Shown: positions 43,761-55,400 of the stretch, in pieces
How positions within the stretch are numbered: position 1 is the first letter of the stretch
Layout of the letters: every line of letters begins with the position of its first letter
Assembly (NCBI GenBank): GCA_947652115.1
Contig: OX393561.1
Coordinates: 33,035,881 to 33,099,880, forward strand
Length of the DNA stretch: 64,000 bases
From: Blastomussa wellsi
Taxonomy: Eukaryota > Cnidaria > Anthozoa > Scleractinia > Plerogyridae
Direction of reading: 5' to 3'
Translations under genes and position numbers: made by a program
The notes under the pieces: model-generated
The model's database searches: none
Told to the model about the DNA's origin: nothing
What the model saw: the letters and a program-made list of their open reading frames with translations, nothing else

Positions 43761-44220
43761 TCGTTTCTTTATTGAGAGAAATAGAGAGTGCCTTGCAATT
43801 GTGGAGACTTTCAACAAATTTGACCAGTGGCTCCTCGGGAAATCGAACATAACTGTCCATACTGACCACCAACCACATCAATCGATCTTCCAGAAGGGTC
43901 TTGCCTCTGCCCCTTGACATTTGCAGAAGATGATGCTTTTTCTAGGGAGATACAACTTCACAGTAGCATACAGGAAAAGGATCTTCACTATATTTGGCAG
44001 ATACCCTGTCAAGAGCCCCATGCCGATATGAGGCCACCACCCCAACCATGCCTGTCAAGTCTTCCAGATGCATCTCGCCCAGTTGGACCCTGCCTTGTCA
44101 TCCCGCACAGATGAGACTCGTGAATGACTCGCAAAGCCACTTCGTCATGCCAAGAGATGCATTCACTGGCACACTATATAATCCATGGTTGGCCTCCTAC
44201 TAGAGATCATTTACCACAGT

Positions 44221-46610
44221 AACTTCAAGCATTTTGGCAGTTTCAGTGTCGCAGGCAGCAATATCCTCACGGACAGTTGGGCTATTGTCCCCTCATCGCT
44301 ACGCCCATCCATGCTGCCCAAGATCCATACATCCGCACAGAAAGTGTTTTAACCAATAGAAATTTGGCAAGGTTGCGCACTGCACGCTGCTACGAACCAC
44401 CGTGGCCTTCTGTGATTGTTTTGGAGTTTTCACGTGCGCACGAACACCTCTTTGTCTTGCTTCATCCCTTTGTATTAGCTTTCGTCCCGAACTGCTTTGT
44501 GTATCACCGTTCGGAACATCATATTTCCTGTCATGTTGAAAACAAAATACAAGCAATGTTTTCCGTTTAAAACTTCCAAAAATGACCAAATAATACCTTA
44601 CCTCAATTTTTATAGCTTTTGGAAGCCTCGCGAGGTCGATGGAAGAGGATTTTAATAATCCCATAAATTAATTTTGATTTCTGGTCCGTCGGACCAGAAA
44701 TCAAATCGTCACACATACGCAGAAAAGTGTCAAAGGCCCTTTAAGCATGGAATAATATCTTATCACATTTTTGACTGAATAATTCATACTCAGTAGTTAT
44801 TTGAGAAAAGACGTAAAATATATAGAGCACTAACCAGATGAAACAAGTGCTTGAATCCTACTTGCTTCATTTAGTGACGAGAATTTGCAAAGCTACAACC
44901 TTGTTCAAAGCCTGTCGGAAACTTTTCGTGTTTACGTACTTCTTTACTCGCATCCTTTCCACACACGGGGAGGTGTGTAAAAACCCAGGTTAGTGTACTA
45001 AAGCCAGGATATATCGTGGAAGGCTGAAAAGCAAGCAAAGCAAGCAAAGTACCTGTCATTTTACACTTATCCAGGTTGTCTTTTTTTAAGAAATATCTCG
45101 TGGAGAATGTTGAAAATGCCATTTCAGAGCCTCTAGATTTCAAACTTTTCGGGGGGAGGATGCCCCAGACCCCCCTAAAAACTCGCGCCTCTGGCGCTCG
45201 TTTTCAACCCCCCCTCCCCCCCACTTTACAATACGCTCCGCCGTCCCTGCAACGGATGGCATACTAACCGTCAAAATTCTTACAAATCTACAGGGAAAAC
45301 GACAAAAGTGAAAGTTTGGCGACCAGGCTGCTGCTATTGCCATTATGAGTTGGAAGTTATTTCTTTAGACTGATGCTCGTTGAAAGCGCAGGAGAAGTGT
45401 TTATTATACACCAGCTAACACGTACATCACCATGCTAAGAGATGATGATCCACCGATAAAATGTGAGTAATGATCTGGTGCACCGTCGACGGCATAGACA
45501 ACAGCGGATCCAGGAGTTTTTGATGGGGGGGGGGGGGGGTCCCCAACGTTTACTCAATTGAGTGGTAATAAGGGATCCTGTCAATGGCAGAATTTCAGCG
45601 TCAAACAAGTAGTAAAAACAAAAAACAAAGGGCCTTCGTTCACCAAAATCAGTCTCAGCATCCGATTCAGCTCGAATATCAGATTTTCCTTACAGATGTC
45701 AGCAGGTGATGACTGTCATTGCGAGCATGAGTACTGGTAACGGAAAAGACAAAAATCGAGTCCAAGGGCAATGCTTTATTTTTACTTATTTTGGCGCGTA
45801 CTAAGATTTTCGCGGTTTGGAAAAGAGTGCGCGAACTTTACTGGCTTGCTGGCAATTGTTCCGCAACTCTTCCTCTGATGTAAAGATCAGTGTTTGGTAC
45901 ATTTAAACGAGCCCTTGTATAATTTACGTATGTTTTGTAAAACCGGGAACAAAAATCAGAATTTGAGAAATTAAGTTAAGGGGAAATCGCGAAATTAAAT
46001 ACTCTTCTGATCGCGGAAATCACGAAAATTAATACTCGCGAAATACAGTTCTTGACAGCAGCTTACATGCTGGGAAGAACGCGGGCTTAATTGCGTGGAG
46101 CGCGTATGTACCGCGCGGAGAACTTGCGTGTGTCGTGGGAAAATAAAAATAAATCTTTGTCGACCTAAGTCTCTGACTAAATATATATTTCACCTCAAGG
46201 CTAGTGAAACTCCGCAAACTAACGGCAGGCCACATCGTTGCATAACTATTTAATCTTTTCACATTCAGCTTGTAATGAATGCATACAGGAACAAATAGCC
46301 TCAATCTACACCTGTTGTATTGATTGGACAGGTGTAACGAAGAATCATCCAGTAAAAACGTTTCTCTGTTAACAGATAACTTCTATTTGCCGAACGCATC
46401 ACGACTTCCTAATATGTGCCTACTATTTAAACTGTCCGTAAATAGATTTAACCAAAAATATCGAAACCTCGCCACTTGCCAACCAATATATATGCATTCA
46501 AGGATTTTATTGGAAATGGCACCAGACTGGATCAACCGCGGGCAATATCGTTGTTGTTGACTCATAAAATATTTTCGTTGGCCTGCGGGTGGATCCAGGA
46601 TTGTCGTCGT
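44221..46610. other. Intergenic region
   Basis: No gene is recognised. It holds a perfect 15-bp-arm hairpin at 44,673-44,705, a repeat-like block near 45.1-45.25 kb (GGGGGGAGGATGCCCCAGAC), and a poly-G tract near 45,526. The rest shows nothing identifiable. Confidence 0.5.
44673..44705. repeat. Perfect short hairpin
   Basis: TTTGATTTCTGGTCC and GGACCAGAAATCAAA are perfect 15-bp inverted repeats with a 3-base loop (GTC). It has no T run and is not next to a gene end, so a terminator role is not supported. Confidence 0.7.
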
Positions 46611-46636
46611 AAATGACTCGGTTTATTTTTAGCATA

Positions 46637-47296
46637 ATGGAAGGAGTAAGCGAACATAAGGAGCTTTCTCGTTGGCCGTCCTCGTCTAATGTAATTTTTA
46701 ACCAAGCGGTTGTTGAAGGCGATGTGGCGAAGGTAAAATTTTTGTTAAAATACGGCGGCAAACAAATTGCGATCAACGAAAAGAACAAATACGGCTTCAC
46801 TCCGTTGCAACAAAGCTGTCTCGAGGGTAATCTCGCTTTGGTTATGCTGCTTCTTGATCACGGAGCTAACATCGAAGGCAAGGACAAAAATGGCTGGTCA
46901 GCGCTACATTTCGCAATAGTTTCTGGACACTGCCATATTACCAGTTTGTTGATAGACTCTTGTGCCAATTTGACTTGCGTGGATAGCAAGGGACGGTTGC
47001 CCGTTGATCTCGCTCAGACTGAGGAAATGTTAGTTTTGATTACAAGGGCAATGGCAGCTGCTGGTTATGTTGAAACTGCGAGGTTATATCTCGAAAAATG
47101 GGGACTGCAATCGCCGCGATCCGACGACGAACCGTTATCGCCTTCGCCATTTCAAGAAGATATGGAACCCCCCGAAATACAGAACGCTGCGGATATTGCA
47201 GGGTCTTCGAACGAAGTCAAAACAAAATGTATTAAAAACAAAAATAATCAAGACTTTGTCGCGCAACCTTCGGCTCTTTTAGTGCAATCAAAATAA
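46637..47296 (+). CDS. Single-exon ankyrin-repeat protein, MYPT/PPP1R27-like
   Basis: A 219-residue protein from the ATG at 46637, whose context (ATAATGG) is better than that of the in-frame ATG at 46613 (eight residues longer). Three ankyrin repeats: about residues 20-52 (NQAVVEGDVAKVKFLL), 53-86 (YGFTPLQQSCLEGNLALVML) and 87-120 (GWSALHFAIVSGHCHITSLL), then a capping PVDLAQTEEM segment. The rest is polar and acidic with Ser-Pro sites and a Lys/Asn-rich end. The PxDLA cap and repeat style resemble the ankyrin part of PP1 regulatory subunits (MYPT, PPP1R27). A KVKF string fits the PP1-docking pattern but lies inside a repeat helix. A tTTTTAG acceptor-like site just before the start allows an upstream non-coding exon. 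Function is not established. Confidence 0.75.
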   Translation: MEGVSEHKELSRWPSSSNVIFNQAVVEGDVAKVKFLLKYGGKQIAINEKNKYGFTPLQQSCLEGNLALVMLLLDHGANIEGKDKNGWSALHFAIVSGHCHITSLLIDSCANLTCVDSKGRLPVDLAQTEEMLVLITRAMAAAGYVETARLYLEKWGLQSPRSDDEPLSPSPFQEDMEPPEIQNAADIAGSSNEVKTKCIKNKNNQDFVAQPSALLVQSK

Positions 47297-49468
47297 GAAT
47301 TTTATAATATCTTATATAAAAAAATACTTTCTTTGCACGGAGATTTTGGATGCAAAACAGTGTTGTCAAAGCACCAACAAAGAGCAGAGGTTAACGATCA
47401 AAGTATTAAATTCAGATGAAGTTTATAGCATCAAACCTTCGCATGAATATATTTCATTATCGAAAAAAATTGGAGCGATTTTGTAACCGAACTTCGCGGG
47501 ATTTCCCATTAAATTTTCTTATTCAGCAGGCCTGAACAAGATTTCGAAAAAATTGCGGTTTACTCTAATTGAGTTTGCACTAATCGAACGCCACCATTCG
47601 AAAGATGATTGCAGGTTTAAAATGGACTTTATTAGGTTATCAAACTCTGGCTTTAGTCATGAAAATTCCCCTTATAATTCCCCAATATATTACACTGCAG
47701 CAAAGGGCTGAAGTTAAATACTGACAAAAAATAGACTAGTAGACTATAAAAATTCAGGAAATATAAACAATTCGGAAAAACATTTTTTCTTACTTGTGGT
47801 TTTCATGACATTCTGCACGAACTCGTCAAATTGACAACCAAAAACAAGCTTGATTTGCATAAATCGTGGGAAGAATCTGAAATGTGCGGTTCATTACACG
47901 CAATCAGAGCTTGGAATTTATGTGCGAGATTCAAACAGTTTATTAAGAGGTTTTCCTGTAAGCTTCACAGTACAGCGTTACTAGAAATTTGTCTACCAAA
48001 ATAATAAACATATGACTTGTATTTACACGTTTATATCTCTATACTCTATACATAAAGTTTTGATAATCTGTAACAGCTTGAGTTTTGAAGACGAATCTCA
48101 TTCTGAATTTACAAAAGAAACCTCCTTGAAACACATGGATAAAACCAAACTGAAAACTATAGGAACACTCACAAGCAAATAAAATAAACACTTATTGAAA
48201 AGGAAGGAGTAAACAACCTTGAGTTTGTCTAACCCATTCCGGTCTACCCGTATCCCGCGACGGTCACCCGCATCCGACGGGATTCTTGTCTGTATGGATT
48301 CCGTTCAACTGGGATAGATTAAACCAAAACTCGTAGTAGAAAGGGTCGCCCTTCGTCTCGGAACTACTCGCGTCATTGGTTCTTTAAACAATATACAATA
48401 CGTCAGAATAATACCCCTAGTAAAAAACATTAGAGGTAGCGTTTATAGCGGGCGGATGAAAACAGAGGTTTCAGAGAGGAGTTGGCTAACTCAACGGAAA
48501 CGGTAATTTTTCTGACAGGTGCGCTCCTTTGGGATGATCAAGATCAAAAGACAAATCCAAGATGACTCGGATCACTCTGGGTAAGGATTCACCGGTTGCT
48601 TTGATGCACTATGATCGGAGTGATCTAGGATCACTGATCCTGATCCAAATCCAGTCTCGTCCCCATAGCCCTTTCCTTTCTCTTAGCCAGCTGGACCTTG
48701 GCACGAAAAACGAAGGGCTCTAGGGGCATAGGATTAATTGGCTGTTTGAGAACAAAGAAATCTTAAACGGAAGTCAAAATGTTCGCCGGCCGCCATATTG
48801 CGGCACACAACATGTAGAAACATCAATGCTATATACATGAAGTCCGGAAGTACTAAAATCTAGGACTGGAGTCCTGGAATCTAGGACCCAGAGCCCTTCG
48901 TCCCCAGAGCCCATCGTTTATCTGCCAAGGTCCCACTGGCTAAGAGAAACGAAAAGGGCCATGAGGACGAGAATGATCCAAATCATTCCAAGGGAACACA
49001 CCCTTAACTGGACTAAAATCTGCATAATAAATTTACCCCTTATTTCGACTGAAATATTAACTTTTTACATTTCTTAAGTTTATTAGTGTGGATAATGATA
49101 AAACTATCATACTGAATTTGAAACTTAAGTTGGTAAAGTGGCAGTTCCCAATTTTCAAACAATATTGCATCCCTTTAGGGGGAATAAATAAATAAAAAAA
49201 ATATCTTCGTGTACCATTTTCTTCAGCTGTAACCTTAATTTCACACGTGAAATACTTACTCCATACGGACCTGAAGATGAATAGTACTTTGTTTAATATT
49301 TTATGTTCATATTCCTAATGAATTCAATTCTATAATGGCAACTGAAGTACTTATTTGGGCTGTCACGCAATACTTCTCGTTATGAACGCGTTGTCTGGGA
49401 GAAAAGTTGCGTGACGTGCACACTTGGTGGCGTGTACTGGTGCTATCCAAGGTTTTGTGTGAGCTCAA
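47297..49468. other. Intergenic region between converging genes
   Basis: The ankyrin gene and MARCHF6 converge here. The first kilobase is A/T-rich and featureless. A cluster of GATC-containing words lies at 48.53-48.65 kb, next to the foldback element at 48,655. No gene is recognised. Confidence 0.5.
48655..48972. mobile_element. Foldback MITE, TCTCGTCCC-end family (318 bp)
   Basis: The left end TCTCGTCCCCATAGCCCTTT and right end AAAGGGCCATGAGGACGAGA are inverted. Further inside, CTCTTAGCCAGCTGGACCTTGG pairs with CCAAGGTCCCACTGGCTAAGAG. TGATCCAAATC occurs just outside both ends (48641-48651, 48974-48984), a likely target duplication. No ORF. Confidence 0.75.
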
Positions 49469-52400
49469 TCACTCGACGGTATCTTCTTTGGGTTTAGTCA
49501 CAGTCTTGACTGGGCGTTTACCGTGTTCATAGTTAACTAGTTTTTGGCCAACAAGATATCTGGGATAAAAGAAAACAAACAAGTTACAACCAGATAAGTG
49601 CGTGCGATTCTTGTTAGGACTTCTCAGAAATTCAAGGAATAGGTTAAATTCAACGGAAGTTTCCTGAAATTTCGCCATTTATTTTACTCGAGCCTTTCTT
49701 GAGACACGTTTGAAAACGAGTCTTCCGAAATCAACGTCGCATTTTAGAAGCAGGAAAGGGAATATGGCACGACTATAGGAAGAAATGACGTCACTAGACC
49801 AAGATTAATATTAATGATGCTGCTGCTGATGATGATGATGATGATGATGGTGGTGATGATGCTGCTGCTGCTACTGATGATGATGATGATGATGATGGTG
49901 GTGGTGATGATGATGATGACGATGCAATGATGATGTTAATGATGATGACGACGACGATGATGATGAGAGTCACTATTGAACCACGAATTTTGAAATATAC
50001 TTTGAATGCTAGCGCTTATTGGTTTGTTGATTTCCATGGAGTGAGTGAGAAAACAGCAGAGTCTCCAGAATAATGAAGAAAACCAAAACCACTTACTTAT
50101 CATTTCTGATGCGTTCGTAGAGAAGACGGAATTGACGACCTTGGAATATGAAGCCGACAATAAGGATGAACATCGCCAGCAAAAACGGGTAAATACGACG
50201 GAGACAGAACAGGCAGGTCTCGGGGGAGCGCACTGAAAAACAAATACAACAGGTCAACGCTCCTGGTCAACGACATAAATGCAAAACGAAAATCAATCTC
50301 GAAAAGCTCACGTTTCGCGAGATCACTCTTCCGAACGAATGCGCAATGACCTAAGGTGATCTCGCGGGATCCCTTCACAGTTGTAAACCAACACACGAAG
50401 CTACAGAGGAAGCCCCGCGAGATCTGAGGCTTCAAATGGAATGGGATCCACGACCTTTGACGTGTAGGAGCGACAAATCACCTAACTGAACTATGAAACC
50501 GCTAGGAGATTTCTGCTTCACGAGCCCGCACGAATAACGAAGCGCGCAAGTGACGTCAGGACCCAGACAAGACTAAAACAAAACCGGAAAGGCGGAAGAT
50601 TTTGAAGATTTCTTCAAGTGCGAAATCCATTGTTCCAAAAACCCTTTTGAAACGAAACTTCGCCTGCATTCCCTTTATTTCTCTCGGAATGCGCTGATGT
50701 TTTGCGAGTCTCGCTGGGGTCCAATAATTTTCATTTTATTCTTAGACTTCGCGTGCTTCGCGATTTCACTGCAGATGCTTTGGTTTCCTGATAAACCCAC
50801 AAAAAACCCCTGAAAAATGCTCAGTCCAATCCAACAATGAAAAGTAAACCGGTAAATGGCCGATTCCCTCTATGAGACTAGCGCGCAGGGAATAGAATCA
50901 CCAGAACCGTTAATTGTAAATAGTTTTGCACCATCGTTAATTATCACACAAGTTATTTATAGTCCTTTTTGCTATGGTAGTTGTATTCAACTTCGCGCGC
51001 CAAGTCTCGAAGATGTCTCCACCACATTTCAGTGGCTTCAGAATGAGGTAAAACCTGCTGCTGCAACAAATACTTACCAAATATGGGTACAATGCCAGCA
51101 GCGATGACGTAGGGGAACGAAACAGCCAATAAGAGACAAGTTACAACGGGTAAGGTCACGTGACGGAAGATGAACATGACGTTGACATTCCGAACACCAT
51201 CTTGATAAACCTGAAACAAAACAAAGTGGTTTGAATCAGACTACCTGTTTTCTCCATCAGACTAAGGACTAATGTTGCTGTAGGTAAATTGCAGACAAGT
51301 TGTTTTAACCTTGTATTACTCCGTGCATAAGTAAAGACAAGTAACATTTGAAACTAAACTTCAGAACGAGAAGTAATAGAATATTATAGTGATATGGCGG
51401 GCAACCTTGTTCACAGGCTATTCGTGATAAATGCAAACGATTTTGTTATGCTAAGCCACAAGATATTCCCATTACACGCCCAGAGCGCAGTCCTGATGAA
51501 AAAGCAACATATATTACACAAGACAACGTGGACGAGAAACACAGGAGTGCAAAAGAGTTGGTGGAGGACCTGGAGCGAGGTGTGCACTGCAGCAACCGAC
51601 GTACGTTTCACTTTCGTAAACGGCCGATGCCATTTTAGCGACACTAAGAAGAAATTTTTTGGCTGTCATTAAATTAATTTCCCGCAAAAAGAAATACAGA
51701 AAAATAACACCTTAACAACCAGAATCGAACCCAGAACCTCTGGAATGGCAACGTCCCAATCTCACTGCTACACTACCACATACCCGCAAAGGTTAAACGC
51801 ACTCGGCAAGACTAAAGGGCGTGTCAAAATAAGCTGAATGGATGAATTGGTATCTAACCTGTTCCAATGCTCTCTTGAGCCACCAGTTCGGTCCCATCAT
51901 GGTCACCGCACATATGATCTTCATGTGTAGCACGCCCAGAGCCCAGTCCTAAGATTCAGGCAAAACAGACGCTTGCGTAAGTTGATACTGTAAGGTAATG
52001 AGACATAACTCGGCAAGTGAACACGGTACACTCACCTGCCAGGGGAAAAACAAAGGGGTTTGATCAAGAGGGACTCGTAGAGGTGCTACCACGACGAGCT
52101 CAAACAGCAGTCCCAGCAATAAAGGTACCAGTCCAATCAGGGCAAGAGCCACAATAACACACTTTAGGCCCTAAAAGTTAGAACAAAAGTTAATTTGTTT
52201 TAGAAATGCACGACAAACAAGCTGAAATCATGGTGCATCTTAAATAAATAAATAAATCATCGTTTGCAATCTGTTCCAATCGTCCCCATTTCTGAACCAT
52301 CCTTCTCAAGACTAATCAACATACTCTTTAAGAGCGGTTTTCAAATGAATGTCGAAAGTAATAAGCGAATTGCTTTGGTTTTGCATCACTACGCTCGGTG

Positions 52401-55400
52401 ATTGGTTTAAAAATCTCGCGCTACTTTTTCAACCAATTAGAAGTAAAACCAAAACCAATCGTGGCTCGTGCGTGCACGTTTGCCCGCGCTTCGTGTCGGC
52501 TCCGTGCAATTACTTCGAGTTTTGATTGGTTCATTGGATTGTCTCCGTCCTTTGTGACTGACTAAAGTAATTACTTTGGTTTTGGGTTTTATGACACTAA
52601 ATTAAACAACAACAATACAACACATCTGAAAATTGACAGATAGCGCGGTTCATCACAGCACAGAAGCTGCCAAGTTCGAAGCGATCGTTAACTCTACGGA
52701 TTTGCTGAACGATTTTCCTCGAGTCGGCTACGTGATTGGTTCACTGGATTGCCTCCGTCCTTTGTGACAGATTAAAGTAATTACTTTGGTTTTGGTTTTA
52801 TGACAATTGAAACTCGCTCTATCCGCAACAGTACAGAAACATATGAAAAGTGACAGACAGCGTGGTTAATCACAGAACCTGCCAAGTTGCACGAGGCATT
52901 CATACGCCGAACAGCTGACGGAGAAGCTTTCGAAGCGATTGTCAGCACTCGCACAATATTCTGATCGGTTAACAGGAGTCGAAGTTAACTCTTCGGATTT
53001 GCAGCACGATTTTACTCGATTCTCCGTCTGTAGTTTAAGATGTGTGGAGGCAAGTAACTTACCAACAGAAACCATTCGAAGAACTTCATGGCCACGCCCT
53101 TCCAGCCAAGAGGCACCCAGGAGACGAGTACACTGCCCACTCGACAAACAAGCCATATGATATACAGACCGCATGCTGCAGTGTACAGCTCGTGAACAGA
53201 GGTATCACCCATCCACAATAACATCACACTACGGCCAATAGAAACTAAAAATAAAACACATCCAAAAGTATTACATGAAACAGTTTTCCATTTGCTGAAC
53301 ACTGTAACTGCTGTTACAGTTCGCACATGAACTCATTTTACCATTTTATTTTTAGTAGTAGACAGAAATAAATTAAACAATGGTAACTGGCAATGTCATC
53401 AGTGTGTCAGAAGTAGTTTTTCTCGCAATATTATTCTGTGTATAAAGGTGTTTCTACGACTCACCGGGTCCCGTTAAAGACACAAAACTTGCAAGGGAGA
53501 GCGACATACACATGAAAACGACAAGCAGCAGAATCTAGAGAACAAACAAGGCACATTATTAAAGGAAGATTGGATGAGGAAGAACTTCGTACAGAATCAC
53601 TTCTTCCTCGAGTTACTGTGCGTTACTAAATAAAACAGTTTTTCAATTTCTTTTGTCAAGTCTTAGGAGGACTCACAAAATAAGAAAAGACAAGAGAAAC
53701 ATTACAACATGACAACACAGCAGCGAAATGTGATTCTATTCACACAACCCCGAACCTGAAAGCCTGTTTCGTCTAATTTGTGGCCTAAAATTTGTTAGGA
53801 TACTAGTTTTTCAAATGTTTTATCGTATATGCTGTTTCTTCATAAAATAGACCAATTCTTGAACTCATTAAAGGGTATTGTCACCCTTGAAACATCACAG
53901 GTGCATACAATTACATCTACGTTACTGTAGCGTCACTTTTAAAAGCTAAAAACTGTCCATGCATCAGTGGAAACCCAACAATAATAGTCTAGTTTTGTTG
54001 CCAAGGACTCTTACTACACTGAAACTGTTAACTCTAGAATGCAGTCACGGATGACGAGGATTGAAAATGGATAAAAAGTTGAAAAAAATATGCCAATTTT
54101 TCTCAAGTTGTTAAGCTCTGTCAAATGAAAAAAATCGCCAAAAATATTATGGTTCGCCCGGAGCATTTTGTGCACGATAACAGGCATAAGACAAGGTTTT
54201 GGCTGAAAGAATGCAGTGCCCCTTTAACATTATTGTTATGCATCTCATAGTTGTTGTCAACAACTCTCTTGTTTGTTTAGGCCCTTAGTAACGGTTAAGA
54301 CAAAAACCTTCGGGCACAAGGGAAAAAATTGTGTTTGTGACTAAACAGTTACCCGGAAAGCAAACATTGGTGGTCTGATATAAGGCTGGAATCCAAGAGC
54401 TGCAACTCCTCCGCCTGCTCCTTCACCAGCGGCATGACCAACAACCTGCGCTGGAGCATGCACTGCATTCTGGACGGCAGCAAGAACTTGAGGGCCATTA
54501 TTTGCGTTCCTTTGGTTGTTCCGATTATTCAAATGCAAGCCGTACACCTAAAGAAGAAAAATGTTGACAATTCTTGGTTTGCAAGTGACGTCATCGACGC
54601 CATGTTGGATGACATGAACAAAAGATTTCTGATTAGCCTCTTTTGTTAGGTCATCCAAAATGGCCGCCATGCTTATCGTCATTTGAATCTCTTGGGATTG
54701 GTTGCAAACAAGCACGAGAGACAGTGTTTCATCACATTTCAAAACACCGAAAAGAGAGTTGAAAATACTACGCGCAGAGGAGTATGTTTAACGAACTTCG
54801 AGGTGCTTGCAAATGTGAAAATACGAAGAAAACGAATAAATAAAATCGTACAAATCTCTGCTAATTAAGATCGGGTATCCAAAACCACGATGACGGCTCT
54901 GATTTCCTTAACTCGATGAATTATTAATGAGTTTGAGAAGCTACCTTCAAAGTTCATGGCAATGAAAGTGTTGGTCATTCTCGTCCCCAGAACCACTTGT
55001 CCCTCTTAGCCGGCTGGGCCTGTACACATGGGGACACATGATTCGATTGGCTGAAATGTAACAAAGGGAGTCCAATCACATCTACCGTTTTAAACGTGCC
55101 AATGATTTGGGATTTTAAAACGGCTCATGTGATTGGACTCCCTTTGTTTGATTTCAGCGAATCAAATCGTGTGTCCCCAGAGCCACTTCGAGTTCTTCGT
55201 GCACAGGCCCAGCCGGCTAAGAGGGACAAGTGGCTCTGGGGATGAGAATGAGTGTAAGTGAGCTACTGAATAACAACACCGGCTAAACCAATTCTGATAG
55301 GCCGCTTGTGTTAATGTAGGTTTGCTGGGGCAGAATTACTCTGCAAAGTAAGCTAAGCACTCACATTTGCTTTACCATCCAAAGGCACATCTCCAAGAAG

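Larger units (their letters stand above)
43136..43778 (+). mobile_element. Penelope-like element, 5'-truncated
   Basis: The insertion is bounded by AAATAGAGA at 43127-43135 and again at 43779-43787. It keeps the C-terminal GIY-YIG ORF and a 3' UTR but lacks the reverse transcriptase, as expected of a 5'-truncated copy. The 3' UTR contains CTGAAGA and GAAAC words resembling a hammerhead ribozyme core. Confidence 0.8.
42890..44110 (+). pseudogene. Gypsy RNase H remnant split by Penelope insertion
   Basis: The 5' part (42960-43135) has MNAPVILQVDTSDYSLGAGL, with the catalytic Asp pattern. The 3' part (43788-44020) has a His-Thr-Asp-His block, then GRYNFTVAY and YLADTLSRAP in shifting frames. 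The gap between them is the Penelope-like element. Similarity ends near 44.1-44.2 kb; no integrase was recognised. Confidence 0.7.
41040..44220 (+). mobile_element. Decayed Gypsy-type LTR retroelement
   Basis: Remnants occur in the order gag, zinc finger, protease, reverse transcriptase, RNase H, as in Ty3/Gypsy elements. Many stops and frame changes show it is dead. No LTR pair was found, so the outer limits are approximate. A Penelope-like element (43,136-43,778) is inserted in its RNase H region with a 9-bp duplicated target, so the Penelope insertion is younger. Confidence 0.8.

Noticed and set aside
44299..44664. 121-codon minus-strand frame and an overlapping plus-strand frame
   Set aside because: No recognisable domain; probably repeat-derived sequence beside the Gypsy remnant.
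37398..46700. Splicing of the 37.4-kb small exon to the ankyrin exon through the acceptor near 46633
   Set aside because: The phases do not agree: the joined frame meets a stop within about nine codons.
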